DNA from: Anderseniella sp.
GTDB lineage: Bacteria; Pseudomonadota; Alphaproteobacteria; Rhizobiales; Aestuariivirgaceae
Direction of reading: 5' to 3'
DNA length: 64,000 nucleotides
NCBI GenBank assembly: GCA_028289645.1
Contig: JANQOK010000008.1
Location: forward strand, 124,001 to 188,000
A program made the position numbers and the translations under genes. Under the pieces are notes generated by a model. It was not told the origin of the DNA. It ran no database searches and saw only the letters and a list, made by a program, of their open reading frames with translations. Positions 42,559 to 50,651 of this stretch are shown in pieces. Within the stretch, counting starts at the first letter, position 1. Each line of letters starts with the position of its first letter.

Positions 42559-43308
42559 ATGATGACAATACAGAACATGCAGTTTGAAACAGCGCAGCAC
42601 CTCGGCGTGCTGCCGCGCAACCGGCTTGAACAGATGGCCGAAGCCGGGCGCACTGTAAAAGAGATGCTGAGGGTGCTGAACAAGTCGGGCCAGAACATGG
42701 TCGGGCAATGTCTTGCCAATCAGGGAACTTTCTACGAGCTGGACCATTACCCGAAGGGTGATGTGTACGACGACCAGACCCATTCACAATATTACTATCA
42801 CGCGCACAGACCGGACTCCGGCGAGCATGGTCACTTCCACACATTCTTGAGGGCAGCCGGCATGCCGAAAAAGATTGAGCCGGTTCCATACAAGGGAAAG
42901 GCCAAGCGTCCCGAAGGCAAGGACGCGCTGACCCACTTCGTCGCCGTATCCATGGACCGACCGGGCAATCCGATCGGACTGTTCACAACCAACCGCTGGG
43001 TTACCGACGAGACGTTTTATGCGGCCGAGGATGTCATCGCACTGCTCGACTACTACGAGATGGATCTGACCTATCCGTGCCTTGCCACCAACCGCGCGCT
43101 GAGCGCGCTCATGCGCCTGTTCCGGCCGCAGATCGAAAAGCTGCTGATCGAACGCGACAAGACCATGAAACAATGGGCGGCCATGAAACCCGGCATCGAT
43201 GTCTATGAAGATCGCGACCTGGAAGTGACATCGATCATGGACATCGATATCGACAGGCAGATTGCAGCGGTTGAAAAGGCGCTTGCCGACCTGCGCAACG
43301 TGGCATGA
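42559..43308 (+). CDS. His-rich uncharacterised protein (DUF6969-like), first gene of the Cys-rich cluster
   Basis: The 249-residue soluble protein has no signal peptide. A dense His/Tyr region at residues about 75-95 reads THSQYYYHAHR then EHGHFHTFL, with six His likely to form a metal site. A later part reads THFVAVSMDRPGNPIGLFTT followed by NRWVTDETFY, and the C-terminus is helical. It resembles proteins grouped as DUF6969, recalled rather than searched. It overlaps the FGE-like gene by 4 bp, so the two are translationally coupled. It could be a metal-dependent enzyme acting on the Cys-rich exported proteins encoded downstream; that is conjecture. Confidence 0.6.
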   Translation: MMTIQNMQFETAQHLGVLPRNRLEQMAEAGRTVKEMLRVLNKSGQNMVGQCLANQGTFYELDHYPKGDVYDDQTHSQYYYHAHRPDSGEHGHFHTFLRAAGMPKKIEPVPYKGKAKRPEGKDALTHFVAVSMDRPGNPIGLFTTNRWVTDETFYAAEDVIALLDYYEMDLTYPCLATNRALSALMRLFRPQIEKLLIERDKTMKQWAAMKPGIDVYEDRDLEVTSIMDIDIDRQIAAVEKALADLRNVA

Positions 43309-44195
43309 GCGATCGCCCGGCTCCCGCGGTCAGCCGGGCCGGCGCAGTGACACTGCTATCGCTGCTGCTTTTGCTATCGATACAGTCACCCCCTGCCCGC
43401 GCCCTGGATATCGGCACGGTGGCCGTGCCGGCAGGACCATTCATACAGGGCTCAAACCGCGAAGAGCGCGAAGCGGCCTACCGGCTGGACGAAGCAGCCT
43501 ATGGTCATTCCGTGACGCGCAAGAACAAGTGGTATGAATCAGAGCCGGCCAGAAAGCAGGTTGATCTGCCGGCATTCCACATCATGCGCACACCGGTGAG
43601 CAATGCGCTGTATGCCCGTTTCGTCAGTGCAACCGGACACCGGGTTCCCGATGTAGACAGGAAGACCTGGCAGGGCTACCGGCTGATTCACCCCTACAAG
43701 CGCACCAGGCAATTCGCCTGGCAGCAAGGCAAGCTGCCGGCAGGACGCGAACAACATCCGGTTGTGATGGTGTCGCGCCAGGACGCGGAAGCGTTCGCCA
43801 AATGGCTGAGCGCAAAGACCAGCAGGCAATGGTCGCTGCCAACCGAACAGCAGTGGGAGAAGGCGGCACGCGGGCCAAATGGCAACCGGTTTCCGTGGGG
43901 CGACACGTTCAATCCGGCTCTGCTGAACAGCCACGACAAGGGACCGTTCACCACCATGCCGGTCGGAAGCTTTGCAGACGGCGCCAGCCCGTATGGACTG
44001 CTTGATGCCGCCGGCCAGGTGTTTGAATGGACATCAACGTCAACATCTGCAAAGCGCAGCATCGTCAAGGGCGGATCCTGGGATGACAGTGGCTGCGGTG
44101 TATGCAGACCCGCTGCACGGCATTCGCGGCCAAACACCATCAAGCACATCCTGGTGGGCTTCCGGCTGGTTCACACAGGCCTCACGGCAAATTGA
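43305..44195 (+). CDS. Exported FGE/SUMF1-fold protein with atypical cysteine pair
   Basis: The 296-residue protein has an N-terminal hydrophobic signal (AVTLLSLLLLLSIQSPPARA, residues 14-33) and then a formylglycine-generating-enzyme fold: AFHIMRTPVSNALYARFV, HPVVMVSRQDAEAFAKWLS, LPTEQQWEKAARGPNGNRF-PWGD and a final KGGSWDD with VGFRLVH. Catalytic FGEs have GGS-x2-C-x4-C near the end. Here the first Cys position is Asp, and the only two Cys of the protein form C264-x2-C267. It is therefore probably not a classical copper formylglycine oxidase. Possible roles are a scaffold, a metal-binding or a redox protein. It is coupled to the His-rich gene and followed by two CNPC-repeat proteins. Confidence 0.78.
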   Translation: MSDRPAPAVSRAGAVTLLSLLLLLSIQSPPARALDIGTVAVPAGPFIQGSNREEREAAYRLDEAAYGHSVTRKNKWYESEPARKQVDLPAFHIMRTPVSNALYARFVSATGHRVPDVDRKTWQGYRLIHPYKRTRQFAWQQGKLPAGREQHPVVMVSRQDAEAFAKWLSAKTSRQWSLPTEQQWEKAARGPNGNRFPWGDTFNPALLNSHDKGPFTTMPVGSFADGASPYGLLDAAGQVFEWTSTSTSAKRSIVKGGSWDDSGCGVCRPAARHSRPNTIKHILVGFRLVHTGLTAN

Positions 44196-44306
44196 AATCC
44201 GAGGCGCCGAGTTTGACCGCAATGGACACAATCCGCCGCTAAGGTTGTTTCCGGGTCCAACACAAAAAACGCCATGTCGGCAAAACCCAAAGTGGAGAAT
44301 ACATTC

Positions 44307-44585
44307 ATGAAAATGCACAAGTCGAAACTTCTGTCAGGCGCGTCAGCTCTTCCCGTGGTCCTCGGTCTTGCCGCCGGTGCTGTTGTCCTTTCGCCAGTTG
44401 TCAGTGACGTCCCGGCGTATGCGAGCTGCAACCCGTGCAACCCCTGCAAGGCTGCCAAGAAAGCTGCTTGCGGTGCCTGTAATCCATGTGCTGCTGCCAA
44501 GGCCGCCTGCAATCCCTGCAACCCTTGTGCAGCTGCCAAGGCAGCCTGCAACCCCTGCAATCCTTGCTCGGCAGCCAAACAGTAG
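44307..44585 (+). CDS. Small exported CNPC-repeat protein
   Basis: The 92-residue protein has a signal peptide (MKMHKSKLLSGASALPVVLG, cleaved near AYA-S at about 39). The mature part of about 53 residues is made almost entirely of CNPCNPC and Ala/Lys spacers (KAAKKAACGA, AAAKAA), and ends in SAAKQ. It contains 12 Cys in all, close to one residue in four. Spacing and composition match the repeat part of the next gene, so the two share an origin. There is no haem-binding motif. Such Cys density in an exported peptide suggests metal binding or thiol modification. A strong terminator follows. Confidence 0.8.
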   Translation: MKMHKSKLLSGASALPVVLGLAAGAVVLSPVVSDVPAYASCNPCNPCKAAKKAACGACNPCAAAKAACNPCNPCAAAKAACNPCNPCSAAKQ

Positions 44586-44651
44586 TCTCTGCTGAAGCCA
44601 CTGTTTCAGAAATGATCTGTCGGGTTCTGCTGACCCCGCTGATCGCAGTCG

Positions 44652-44685
44652 AAACCGCCGGTCATTTGCCTGACCGGCGGTTTTT
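44652..44685 (+). terminator. Rho-independent terminator after the small CNPC-repeat gene
   Basis: A perfect 13-bp stem (44652-44664 with 44671-44683, 6-base loop) ends in a T-run. It separates the small CNPC gene from the CNPC-cytochrome P460 gene, which must have its own promoter within the next 115 bp. Confidence 0.9.
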
Positions 44686-44801
44686 GCGTTCACGGCAAAT
44701 TGAGGCATTTGCTCCTGATCGTGACTGGGGTGTGGCTGCCGCGCACATTACAGTGCCGTAATGTTCATTATGTCGCACCGGCATATTCAAGGAGGAAACC
44801 A

Positions 44802-46232
44802 ATGAAATCTTTCACATCAAACCTGATGCGAAGCGCCGCTGCGCTTCCGATTGCGCTCGGCCTTACTGCCGGTGTGGTTGCAATCGGAACCGCCGTTGAG
44901 CCTCGCACGGCAGCCGCGACCTGCAATCCGTGCGTCGCAACCAAGGCAGCCGCCTGCAATCCATGTGCAGCCGCAAAGGCCTGCAACCCCTGCAATCCGT
45001 GCGCAGCCGCAAAGGCGTGCAACCCGTGCAATCCATGCTCGGCAGCGAAAGCCTGTAACCCTTGCAACCCATGCAAAGCAGCTTGCGGAGCCTGCAATCC
45101 GTGCTCAGCGGCCAAAGCCTGCAATCCGTGCAACCCATGTTCCGCTGCCAAAGCGTGCAACCCCTGCAATCCATGCGCGGCCGCAAAGGCGTGTAACCCC
45201 TGCAACCCGTGCGCAGCCGCGAAGGCGTGCAACCCTTGCAATCCGTGCTCGGCAGCCAAGGCGTGCAATCCATGCAACCCCTGTAAGGCGGCTTGCGGGG
45301 CCTGCAATCCATGCAATCCGTGCAACCCATGTTCAGCAGCTGCCGGTGGTGCACCTACCGGGTGTTATGTGCCACGACTGAAGACAGCAGCCTTGTGCAA
45401 CCCATGCGCGGCTGCGAAAGCCTGCAATCCGTGCAATCCATGCTCGGCAGCCAAGGCCTGTAACCCGTGCAACCCGTGTTCTGCGGCGAAAGCTTGCAAT
45501 CCGTGCAACCCTTGTTCAGCCGCCAAGGCGTGCAACCCATGCAACCCCTGTGCCGCTGCTAAAGCCTGCAATCCGTGCAACCCCTGCGCGGCCGCCAAGG
45601 CGTGCAACCCATGTGCTGCGGCCAAAGCCTGCAATCCGTGCAATCCTTGCGCTGCGGCAAAAGCATGCAACCCGTGCAATCCGTGCGCGGCGGCCTGTAA
45701 TCCGTGTAACCCATGCGCGGCAGCAGCCAGTGTTGAACTGACAGGCGAAGAGGCTGTGGCGTTGTATGACTGCCTGAAACCAGTAATGGCCAAGTCCTAC
45801 ACTGGCGGGAAACACTGGGCCGCAACCAGGTGGAAGAACTTCACCCTGGTCACCACTCAGCCGTACACCAGCGCCACACATGGTGGCCGCCAGGTGCACA
45901 ACCTGGTGAACAAGATCGGCCTGAAAGCCTACAAGAAATTCGAAGACATCAGGGCGGTGCCGATCGGATCGACAATGGCCAAGCCAAGCTTCACCGTTGG
46001 CAAGAACGGCGAGGCCAAGCTGGGTCCGCTGTTCATCATGGAAAAGATGACCAGGGGCTTCAACGCCGATACGTCCGACTGGCGCTATGCGGCCATCCTT
46101 CCGGGCGGCAACACAATGGGTGTCACCAAGGCAACCAATTCCGCCGGTGTCGGATTCTGCCACGAGTGTCACGTGTCAGGTGAAGACAACGACTTCCTGC
46201 TATTGGCGCCGGAAGAGTATCGCGTGAAATAG
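44802..46232 (+). CDS. Exported CNPC-repeat protein fused to a cytochrome P460-type haem domain
   Basis: The 476-residue protein has three parts. A signal peptide (residues 1 to about 39; [20 protein letters not shown] core) is followed by a Cys-rich repeat region (residues 41 to about 309). The C-terminal cytochrome P460-type domain (residues about 312-476) has [25 protein letters not shown] and the c-type haem site CHECH at 453-457. The repeat region has 22 blocks of CNPC or CNPCNPC joined by AAAKA, SAAKA or KAACGA, with about 65 Cys and 40 Asn-Pro-Cys units. One break at about residues 184-205 reads [25 protein letters not shown] precedes the ATG at 44802. P460 domains can act on hydroxylamine or NO, or bind haem only; the activity is unknown. 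I know of no characterised protein with this design. Confidence 0.85.
   Translation: MKSFTSNLMRSAAALPIALGLTAGVVAIGTAVEPRTAAATCNPCVATKAAACNPCAAAKACNPCNPCAAAKACNPCNPCSAAKACNPCNPCKAACGACNPCSAAKACNPCNPCSAAKACNPCNPCAAAKACNPCNPCAAAKACNPCNPCSAAKACNPCNPCKAACGACNPCNPCNPCSAAAGGAPTGCYVPRLKTAALCNPCAAAKACNPCNPCSAAKACNPCNPCSAAKACNPCNPCSAAKACNPCNPCAAAKACNPCNPCAAAKACNPCAAAKACNPCNPCAAAKACNPCNPCAAACNPCNPCAAAASVELTGEEAVALYDCLKPVMAKSYTGGKHWAATRWKNFTLVTTQPYTSATHGGRQVHNLVNKIGLKAYKKFEDIRAVPIGSTMAKPSFTVGKNGEAKLGPLFIMEKMTRGFNADTSDWRYAAILPGGNTMGVTKATNSAGVGFCHECHVSGEDNDFLLLAPEEYRVK
44922..45728 (+). repeat. Tandem coding repeat, about 36-bp period (CNPCNPC + A/S-AAKA)
   Basis: The DNA encodes about 22 blocks of mostly 12 residues each, with 7-residue half blocks. 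The third bases vary freely between copies (TGCAATCCG, TGTAACCCG, TGCAACCCA), so the copies are held alike at the protein level. The repeat is flanked by the signal peptide and the haem domain and stays in frame. Confidence 0.9.
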
Positions 46233-46260
46233 TCTGTCCTGACAGACACGAAACAACCAG

Positions 46261-46290
46261 CCGGCGGAGTGGCAACGCTCCGCCGGTTTT
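46261..46290 (+). terminator. Rho-independent terminator of the CNPC-cytochrome gene
   Basis: A perfect 9-bp stem, CCGGCGGAG with CTCCGCCGG (46261-46269 and 46278-46286), is followed by TTTTAATTT. It lies 29 bp after the stop. Confidence 0.9.
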
Positions 46291-46361
46291 AATTTGCTGT
46301 CCATGTGGCCTGACAAAGCCATATCGTATAAAAAGCTGATCCGTCAGAGCAACACGCCGCC

Positions 46362-46727
46362 ATGCAGCGAAAGGCCAATGTCGTGAAACGATTTCCAGTA
46401 GAGGGCAAAGGCAGATGCAGCGCGGTTGTGTCGGACGGGCTCGTTTATGCCGTGGCGACCGATCCAGCGTGCGCCGAGGGCATTGCCGAGCAAACCCGCG
46501 GCACACTGCAAGAGCTGGACGCGGTGCTCGACAAGGCGGGTAGTGCAAAGACCCAGTTGATACAGGCAACTGTTTATCTCAGCGACATATCGAGCAAGCC
46601 GGACATGGATGCGGTGTGGTGCGAGTGGATAGGTCCGGAGCAGAACTGGCCACAGCGCGCCTGTGTCGGCGCAGCCCTCGATGAAGGGTACCTGATAGAA
46701 GTTGTCGTTGTTGCGAAGGCGATGTAG
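46362..46727 (+). CDS. RidA/YjgF/YER057c family protein
   Basis: The 121-residue protein is a single RidA-type domain. It has VSDGLVYAVATDP, LQELDAVLDKAGS, TVYLSDIS and the late WPQRACVGAAL with an Arg in the position that binds the carboxylate in active RidA enzymes. Members hydrolyse reactive imines and enamines from PLP enzymes. A GTG at 46383 is an alternative start. It is convergent with the GNAT gene. Confidence 0.83.
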   Translation: MQRKANVVKRFPVEGKGRCSAVVSDGLVYAVATDPACAEGIAEQTRGTLQELDAVLDKAGSAKTQLIQATVYLSDISSKPDMDAVWCEWIGPEQNWPQRACVGAALDEGYLIEVVVVAKAM

Positions 46728-46742
46728 CGCATCAGGACCCAG

Positions 46743-47237
46743 TCAGCGCAATTGTCTGACGTAAACATAGCAGGGGCCATAGACCGGATCCTGAAACTGC
46801 GCAAATTTCCGGCAACCTGCCTTTTCGAACGCGGCGTGTGCGCGAAGGTTGTCGATCGATGTGCACAGCCCGGCAAGCGGCGCATCTGTCGTGCTGCGGA
46901 GCAGGTCAAACAGACATGTAAGGGCGGCTGGCCCAATGCCGCCGCCAAGCTGGCTGCATGGGCCGACGAATATATCGACATCGAAAGATCCCTCCGGGAT
47001 GCTTTGCAGGCCCACGGACGCCAGTGCGTCCGGATCAACTCTTGCCCATCGCATGTAGCCCACCGGTGCTCCGTCGAGTGCAATCACCGCATGCTCCGTA
47101 TCCCGGGTGGAGTCAAACTGTGCAAGCGCCTGTTCCGGATCTCCCCACCACCGCGCGACATGATCGCTGGTGAGCCAGGCGGCGACCAGCCCGCGGTGGC
47201 GTTTCCGGTCGATCCTGATCAGGGCCACATTACCCAT
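46743..47237 (-). CDS. GNAT-family N-acetyltransferase
   Basis: The 164-residue protein has the GNAT fold of the aminoglycoside 6'-acetyltransferase-like type: LVAAWLTSDHVARWWGDPEQ at the start, HAVIALDGAPVGYMRW, then DVDIFVGPCSQLGGGIGPAAL with the Gly-rich acetyl-CoA loop, and NLRAHAAFEKAGCRKFAQF. Substrate is not predictable. It stands alone between RidA and the glycosyltransferase operon. Confidence 0.8.
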   Translation of the reverse strand: MGNVALIRIDRKRHRGLVAAWLTSDHVARWWGDPEQALAQFDSTRDTEHAVIALDGAPVGYMRWARVDPDALASVGLQSIPEGSFDVDIFVGPCSQLGGGIGPAALTCLFDLLRSTTDAPLAGLCTSIDNLRAHAAFEKAGCRKFAQFQDPVYGPCYVYVRQLR

Positions 47238-47368
47238 GTGCCTTTGTCCCTCCTAAATTCGGCACCGATTCCCGAGCTTTGCAGACTGCCGATGCGAGTC
47301 ACCGCAGGCAAGCCGGCATCAAGTTCAAGACCCTCGACTGCTGATATGGATGGTTTACTCCTGGCGTC

Positions 47369-48217
47369 TCACCCTAACACTTGATCAGGAGTGAAACCCA
47401 GTTCAAGTGCCAGACGGTGCAACGCCGCATCGTTGCCACCGGTCACGTTGGTGTCGGACATATGTCCGGCCTTCATCGGTACCGAATTGAACTTCGAGGG
47501 TGTGCGCCGGACCTGGCAGGCGGGCGTGCCGCGTTTCCAGGCTGCGAACTTCAACCACAGATCGTCAGACGACGGCGCAACATCAAGAAACAACTGCCTA
47601 TCTGTCGCTACCGCGTCCAGCGAACCCGGCGGATACAGTACGCCGCCTGATCCAATGGGAACGGTCGCCATTGACGGAGTATCGAAGTTGCATGATGGCC
47701 AGGTTCGATACGGCGCCCAAGTACCGTCTGCGCCGGCGCGGGCGACCCGCGCACGGTGGCAGATGATGGCGCCCGGCGTTCGTTCGGCGGCGCGCAACAA
47801 GTGCTTGAGCCAGTTGGGAGGATAGATTTTGTCATCGTCACAGGTCACGATTGTCATTCCGGGATGCCGCGTCAGCGCCGGTACGACTTTCTTGTAGGAA
47901 CGGGTGTTTCCGCCGTCATGGACGATGTCCAGCTGTTCACCGTCCAGACAGGCGATGTGCCGGGGAAGCGGCCTTGCAGCCACTTCATCTCGGCTCACCG
48001 CCAGTATCAGGTGTTCAGGCTGCACCGATTGGCGGAACAGCGACTGCAGGCTCAGGTGCAGCGTATCGTAACGTGCCGGATAGCTGGTCAGGGCCACAAC
48101 CACACCGGAAGCCACAACAGGCTGCTGAAATTGTCGGCAAGTGGCTGCCTGCAGCCGATGGAAGTGCCATGCCGGCCACAGTTTCAGGGCTTCGCGAATG
48201 TTGCGCAGTTTGTTCAT
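47369..48217 (-). CDS. Glycosyltransferase (GT-A/GT2-like), last gene of a four-gene operon
   Basis: The 282-residue protein contains VVALTSYPARYDTLHLSLQS, a GT2-like N-terminal strand, TIVTCDDDKIYPPNW with a DDD-type metal-binding motif, and a later SSDDLWLKFAAW. These fit a GT-A glycosyltransferase. No signal peptide or membrane segment is seen. Its start overlaps the stop of the next upstream gene by 4 bp. Sugar donor and acceptor are unknown. Confidence 0.72.
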   Translation of the reverse strand: MNKLRNIREALKLWPAWHFHRLQAATCRQFQQPVVASGVVVALTSYPARYDTLHLSLQSLFRQSVQPEHLILAVSRDEVAARPLPRHIACLDGEQLDIVHDGGNTRSYKKVVPALTRHPGMTIVTCDDDKIYPPNWLKHLLRAAERTPGAIICHRARVARAGADGTWAPYRTWPSCNFDTPSMATVPIGSGGVLYPPGSLDAVATDRQLFLDVAPSSDDLWLKFAAWKRGTPACQVRRTPSKFNSVPMKAGHMSDTNVTGGNDAALHRLALELGFTPDQVLG

Positions 48218-48981
48218 CGCGCTACGTAGTCGCTATTCCTTTGAGACCGATCGTGGGCCAAGGTCGGCACAACATGGCGCAACGAGGACGTGGGTATTGT
48301 CGTGTTCTTGAAATGCACCGCAAACGGCTGCAGGCTTCGCAAATGCCTGATGTGGCTGGGATGGGTCAGCCTGACGACCTCATTGTCCAATACCGCAAGC
48401 TGCCCGTGTTCAACCGGCAGCAAGGCGCGCCACAACACGTTTTGATTGCGTGGATGAATGTCAGACAGGTGCTTGAAATCGTTGCGGGCATGATCCAGCC
48501 ATCTGTCGAAGAAATCACGGGCATAGCTTTCGACCCGCATCATGACGAAGCCGGCATTGGGCAGTTTCCACTGCTTCAGACGCCAACGCAGCCAATGGCG
48601 GCGACCCACATTGAAGGCGCCAGGACGCGGAAACGGCTGATCATTGGAGAACACGATTTCCCGGTCCGGCTGCCACAGCAAGTCAAATGTCTCCGCAGGC
48701 CTGAACACGAAACTATCTGCATCGACGAGCAGCAGGTATTGTGCGTCCGTTGCCGCCAGCCGCTGACGTACCAGCTCGATTTTTGACCAGTTGATGTGCA
48801 TGTCCGGGACCAGCTTTTGCCGGCAGATGTGCAAGGAATAGGCATGGTGTTCGGCATATGCCGCCCAGCTGCTTTCGCCAAGCCAGGAGTAGTGGGCAAC
48901 TTCGGGAGTGGACAACATCACGATTTCCACCCGGCCCGGCCGCGGAGAACAAGGAGGATCAATGCCGTCATAAAGGTTCAT
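48214..48981 (-). CDS. Glycosyltransferase (GT-A fold, DxD type)
   Basis: The 255-residue protein begins with VEIVMLSTPEVAHYSWLGES and has YLLLVDADSFVFRP with a DAD metal-binding motif near residue 88. PNAGFVMMRVESYARDFFD follows, then a late AVHFKNT. These are features of galactosyl- or mannosyltransferase-like families such as GT34. It overlaps both neighbours by 4 bp. Function in surface glycan or small-molecule glycosylation is not determinable. Confidence 0.68.
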   Translation of the reverse strand: MNLYDGIDPPCSPRPGRVEIVMLSTPEVAHYSWLGESSWAAYAEHHAYSLHICRQKLVPDMHINWSKIELVRQRLAATDAQYLLLVDADSFVFRPAETFDLLWQPDREIVFSNDQPFPRPGAFNVGRRHWLRWRLKQWKLPNAGFVMMRVESYARDFFDRWLDHARNDFKHLSDIHPRNQNVLWRALLPVEHGQLAVLDNEVVRLTHPSHIRHLRSLQPFAVHFKNTTIPTSSLRHVVPTLAHDRSQRNSDYVAR

Positions 48982-49781
48982 CTCAACCTCAGGTTGGCAG
49001 CCGCGCGCACGACGGCATCCCGGGTCAATTCCAACACATCCATAGGCGCATAGTGAACAGGTTTGCCGTGCAGTTCGATGACCAGGTAGTGCGCCGGCTT
49101 GCCGGTTTCGTTGCGCAGACCGTGCTTCCAGCCACCAGGATGTAGCAGGCAGCTTCCGGACGGGTGGGCGATGCCACCGAAGGTCACCTCTCCTTCAAGC
49201 ACGACGATTATGACGTCATGGTCGTCCAAGTGAGGCTTGTATCCACAGCCCGGCAGCAACCCGCTCGCGTGCACTTCAAGCCGGTCCAGCCAGGTAGTTG
49301 GCTCATCGATGACGCTGTCTGCTCCCGGAGTGTCCACTTTGGAATACTCGACAGGCCGGCTGAGATGCAATTGCCTTGATGGGACTTGCTGGCGGGCGTT
49401 TGCATGCCACTTCACGGCCAGGTATGTGGCCGGGTCCGAGGTATGATTTTCCAGATAATGGTACCGCTCAGACGGATGGAAGACAAACCTGCCAGGCTTC
49501 AGCACCTCATGCCTTGTGATCTCAGGTGAGCCGTGCTTGTCACAGAGTCCGATAACCACTTCGCCTTTGAGAACAATCGTCAACTCCTCTTCCTGGTGCT
49601 TCACGACCGGTTCCGGCGCCTGGCCACCTGCCAGCTCGGACATGTGAATGCCCAGCCAATCGGCATTGCGCGTCGACCCGCGGAACAGGATCGACCGCCG
49701 CCAGCCGTCAGTCTCGCGCTTTTCAAAGGCGGGAAACCCCTGCGTTGAGTTGTTGCAAAGCCGCTTCTTCATTCCCATCAC
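48978..49781 (-). CDS. Bicupin protein
   Basis: The 267-residue protein has two cupin domains. The first has EPVVKHQEEELTIVLKGEV with HPSERYHYL (residues about 56-110), the second YKPHLDDHDVIIVVLEGEV with HPGGWKHGL (residues about 182-230). Both retain His and Glu positions that can bind a metal. An ATG at 49772 is an alternative start. It lies between the PhyH-like dioxygenase and the glycosyltransferases and may modify or isomerise the same substrate. Confidence 0.78.
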   Translation of the reverse strand: MMGMKKRLCNNSTQGFPAFEKRETDGWRRSILFRGSTRNADWLGIHMSELAGGQAPEPVVKHQEEELTIVLKGEVVIGLCDKHGSPEITRHEVLKPGRFVFHPSERYHYLENHTSDPATYLAVKWHANARQQVPSRQLHLSRPVEYSKVDTPGADSVIDEPTTWLDRLEVHASGLLPGCGYKPHLDDHDVIIVVLEGEVTFGGIAHPSGSCLLHPGGWKHGLRNETGKPAHYLVIELHGKPVHYAPMDVLELTRDAVVRAAANLRLR

Positions 49782-49783
49782 CG

Positions 49784-50506
49784 TCAGGCAGTCTTACCGT
49801 CGCCGACAGTGACGACTGGTGCAACCCGGTCAGTCATCTGAAACGGCCATTCGTGCTGATGCTCGACCGGCATGCGAACTTCCATTTCAGCCCGGCAGTA
49901 TTGCAGCAGCAGCGCCAGCCTGGTTCGCCGCCGCTGCGTGTTGTGTGTCGCATGCCAGAGGCGCCCGTCAAAAAGAATCGCCTGTCCGTTGCCGACAACA
50001 GGTGTCGCAAGCTCGCAGGCAGGATCAGCCTGCCGGGCAAGTGCCAACGCCGCCTCATCATTCAACGCGGAGCGGTCAATGCGGTTCTCGGCCCTCACCT
50101 GCTGCACCGGTTTCGGATTCAGGTGTGTGCGGCAAACAAACACCGGCGATGTTTGCGGTGTGACATTCTCAAGCCCCAACCAGACAGTCACGAAACCACC
50201 CTCGGGACGGTAGCTCTCCATATCGCAGTGCCAGGGATGGGCTTGGCCTGGTTTGCGCCGTATCACATTGGCACCCCACAACACGATGTCGGGTCCAATC
50301 AGCTTGCGCACAGTGTCAACTATTGCGGGTGAAAGCCCGACATGCCTGATTTTCGGGTCGGCCGCGGCCAGGCCCTTGTACCAGCCCATCGGCGGCCTTA
50401 GGGCCTTCGACTTAATGTGATGCACCAATCGGCGGCGTGCGAAAACACCAAGCACGTTGACCGGTCCGCAAAAACCGTGGGATTCGAACTGAGCACTAAA
50501 TGTCAC
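49784..50506 (-). CDS. PhyH-family Fe(II)/2-oxoglutarate dioxygenase, first gene of a four-gene operon
   Basis: The 240-residue protein has the phytanoyl-CoA dioxygenase pattern. HPWHCDMES supplies the His-x-Asp metal ligands near residue 91, ILFDGRLWHATHNT supplies the distal His, and RTRLALLLQY has the Arg that binds 2-oxoglutarate. The GTG at 50506 follows GAGGAA and is preferred over longer reading frames. The next gene starts 2 bp after the stop. Substrate is unknown. Confidence 0.77.
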   Translation of the reverse strand: MTFSAQFESHGFCGPVNVLGVFARRRLVHHIKSKALRPPMGWYKGLAAADPKIRHVGLSPAIVDTVRKLIGPDIVLWGANVIRRKPGQAHPWHCDMESYRPEGGFVTVWLGLENVTPQTSPVFVCRTHLNPKPVQQVRAENRIDRSALNDEAALALARQADPACELATPVVGNGQAILFDGRLWHATHNTQRRRTRLALLLQYCRAEMEVRMPVEHQHEWPFQMTDRVAPVVTVGDGKTA

Positions 50507-50651
50507 TGACGTTCCTCGAAGTTTCCATACCCCACGCCGGCAAGTGTAGCCCAACCTGCGCGTGCCATGAACCGGTTCTTTCGAGTTTCCCCGGTGATGA
50601 CTGGAAGACATGGCGCGGCTAGGGTATGCGCCTGAAACGGAGGACTACAGG

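Noticed and set aside
44922..45728. CRISPR-like array in the 36-bp repeats
   Set aside because: The repeats stay in frame, vary at third codon positions and have no unique spacers. They encode CNPC blocks between a signal peptide and a haem domain, so they are coding repeats.
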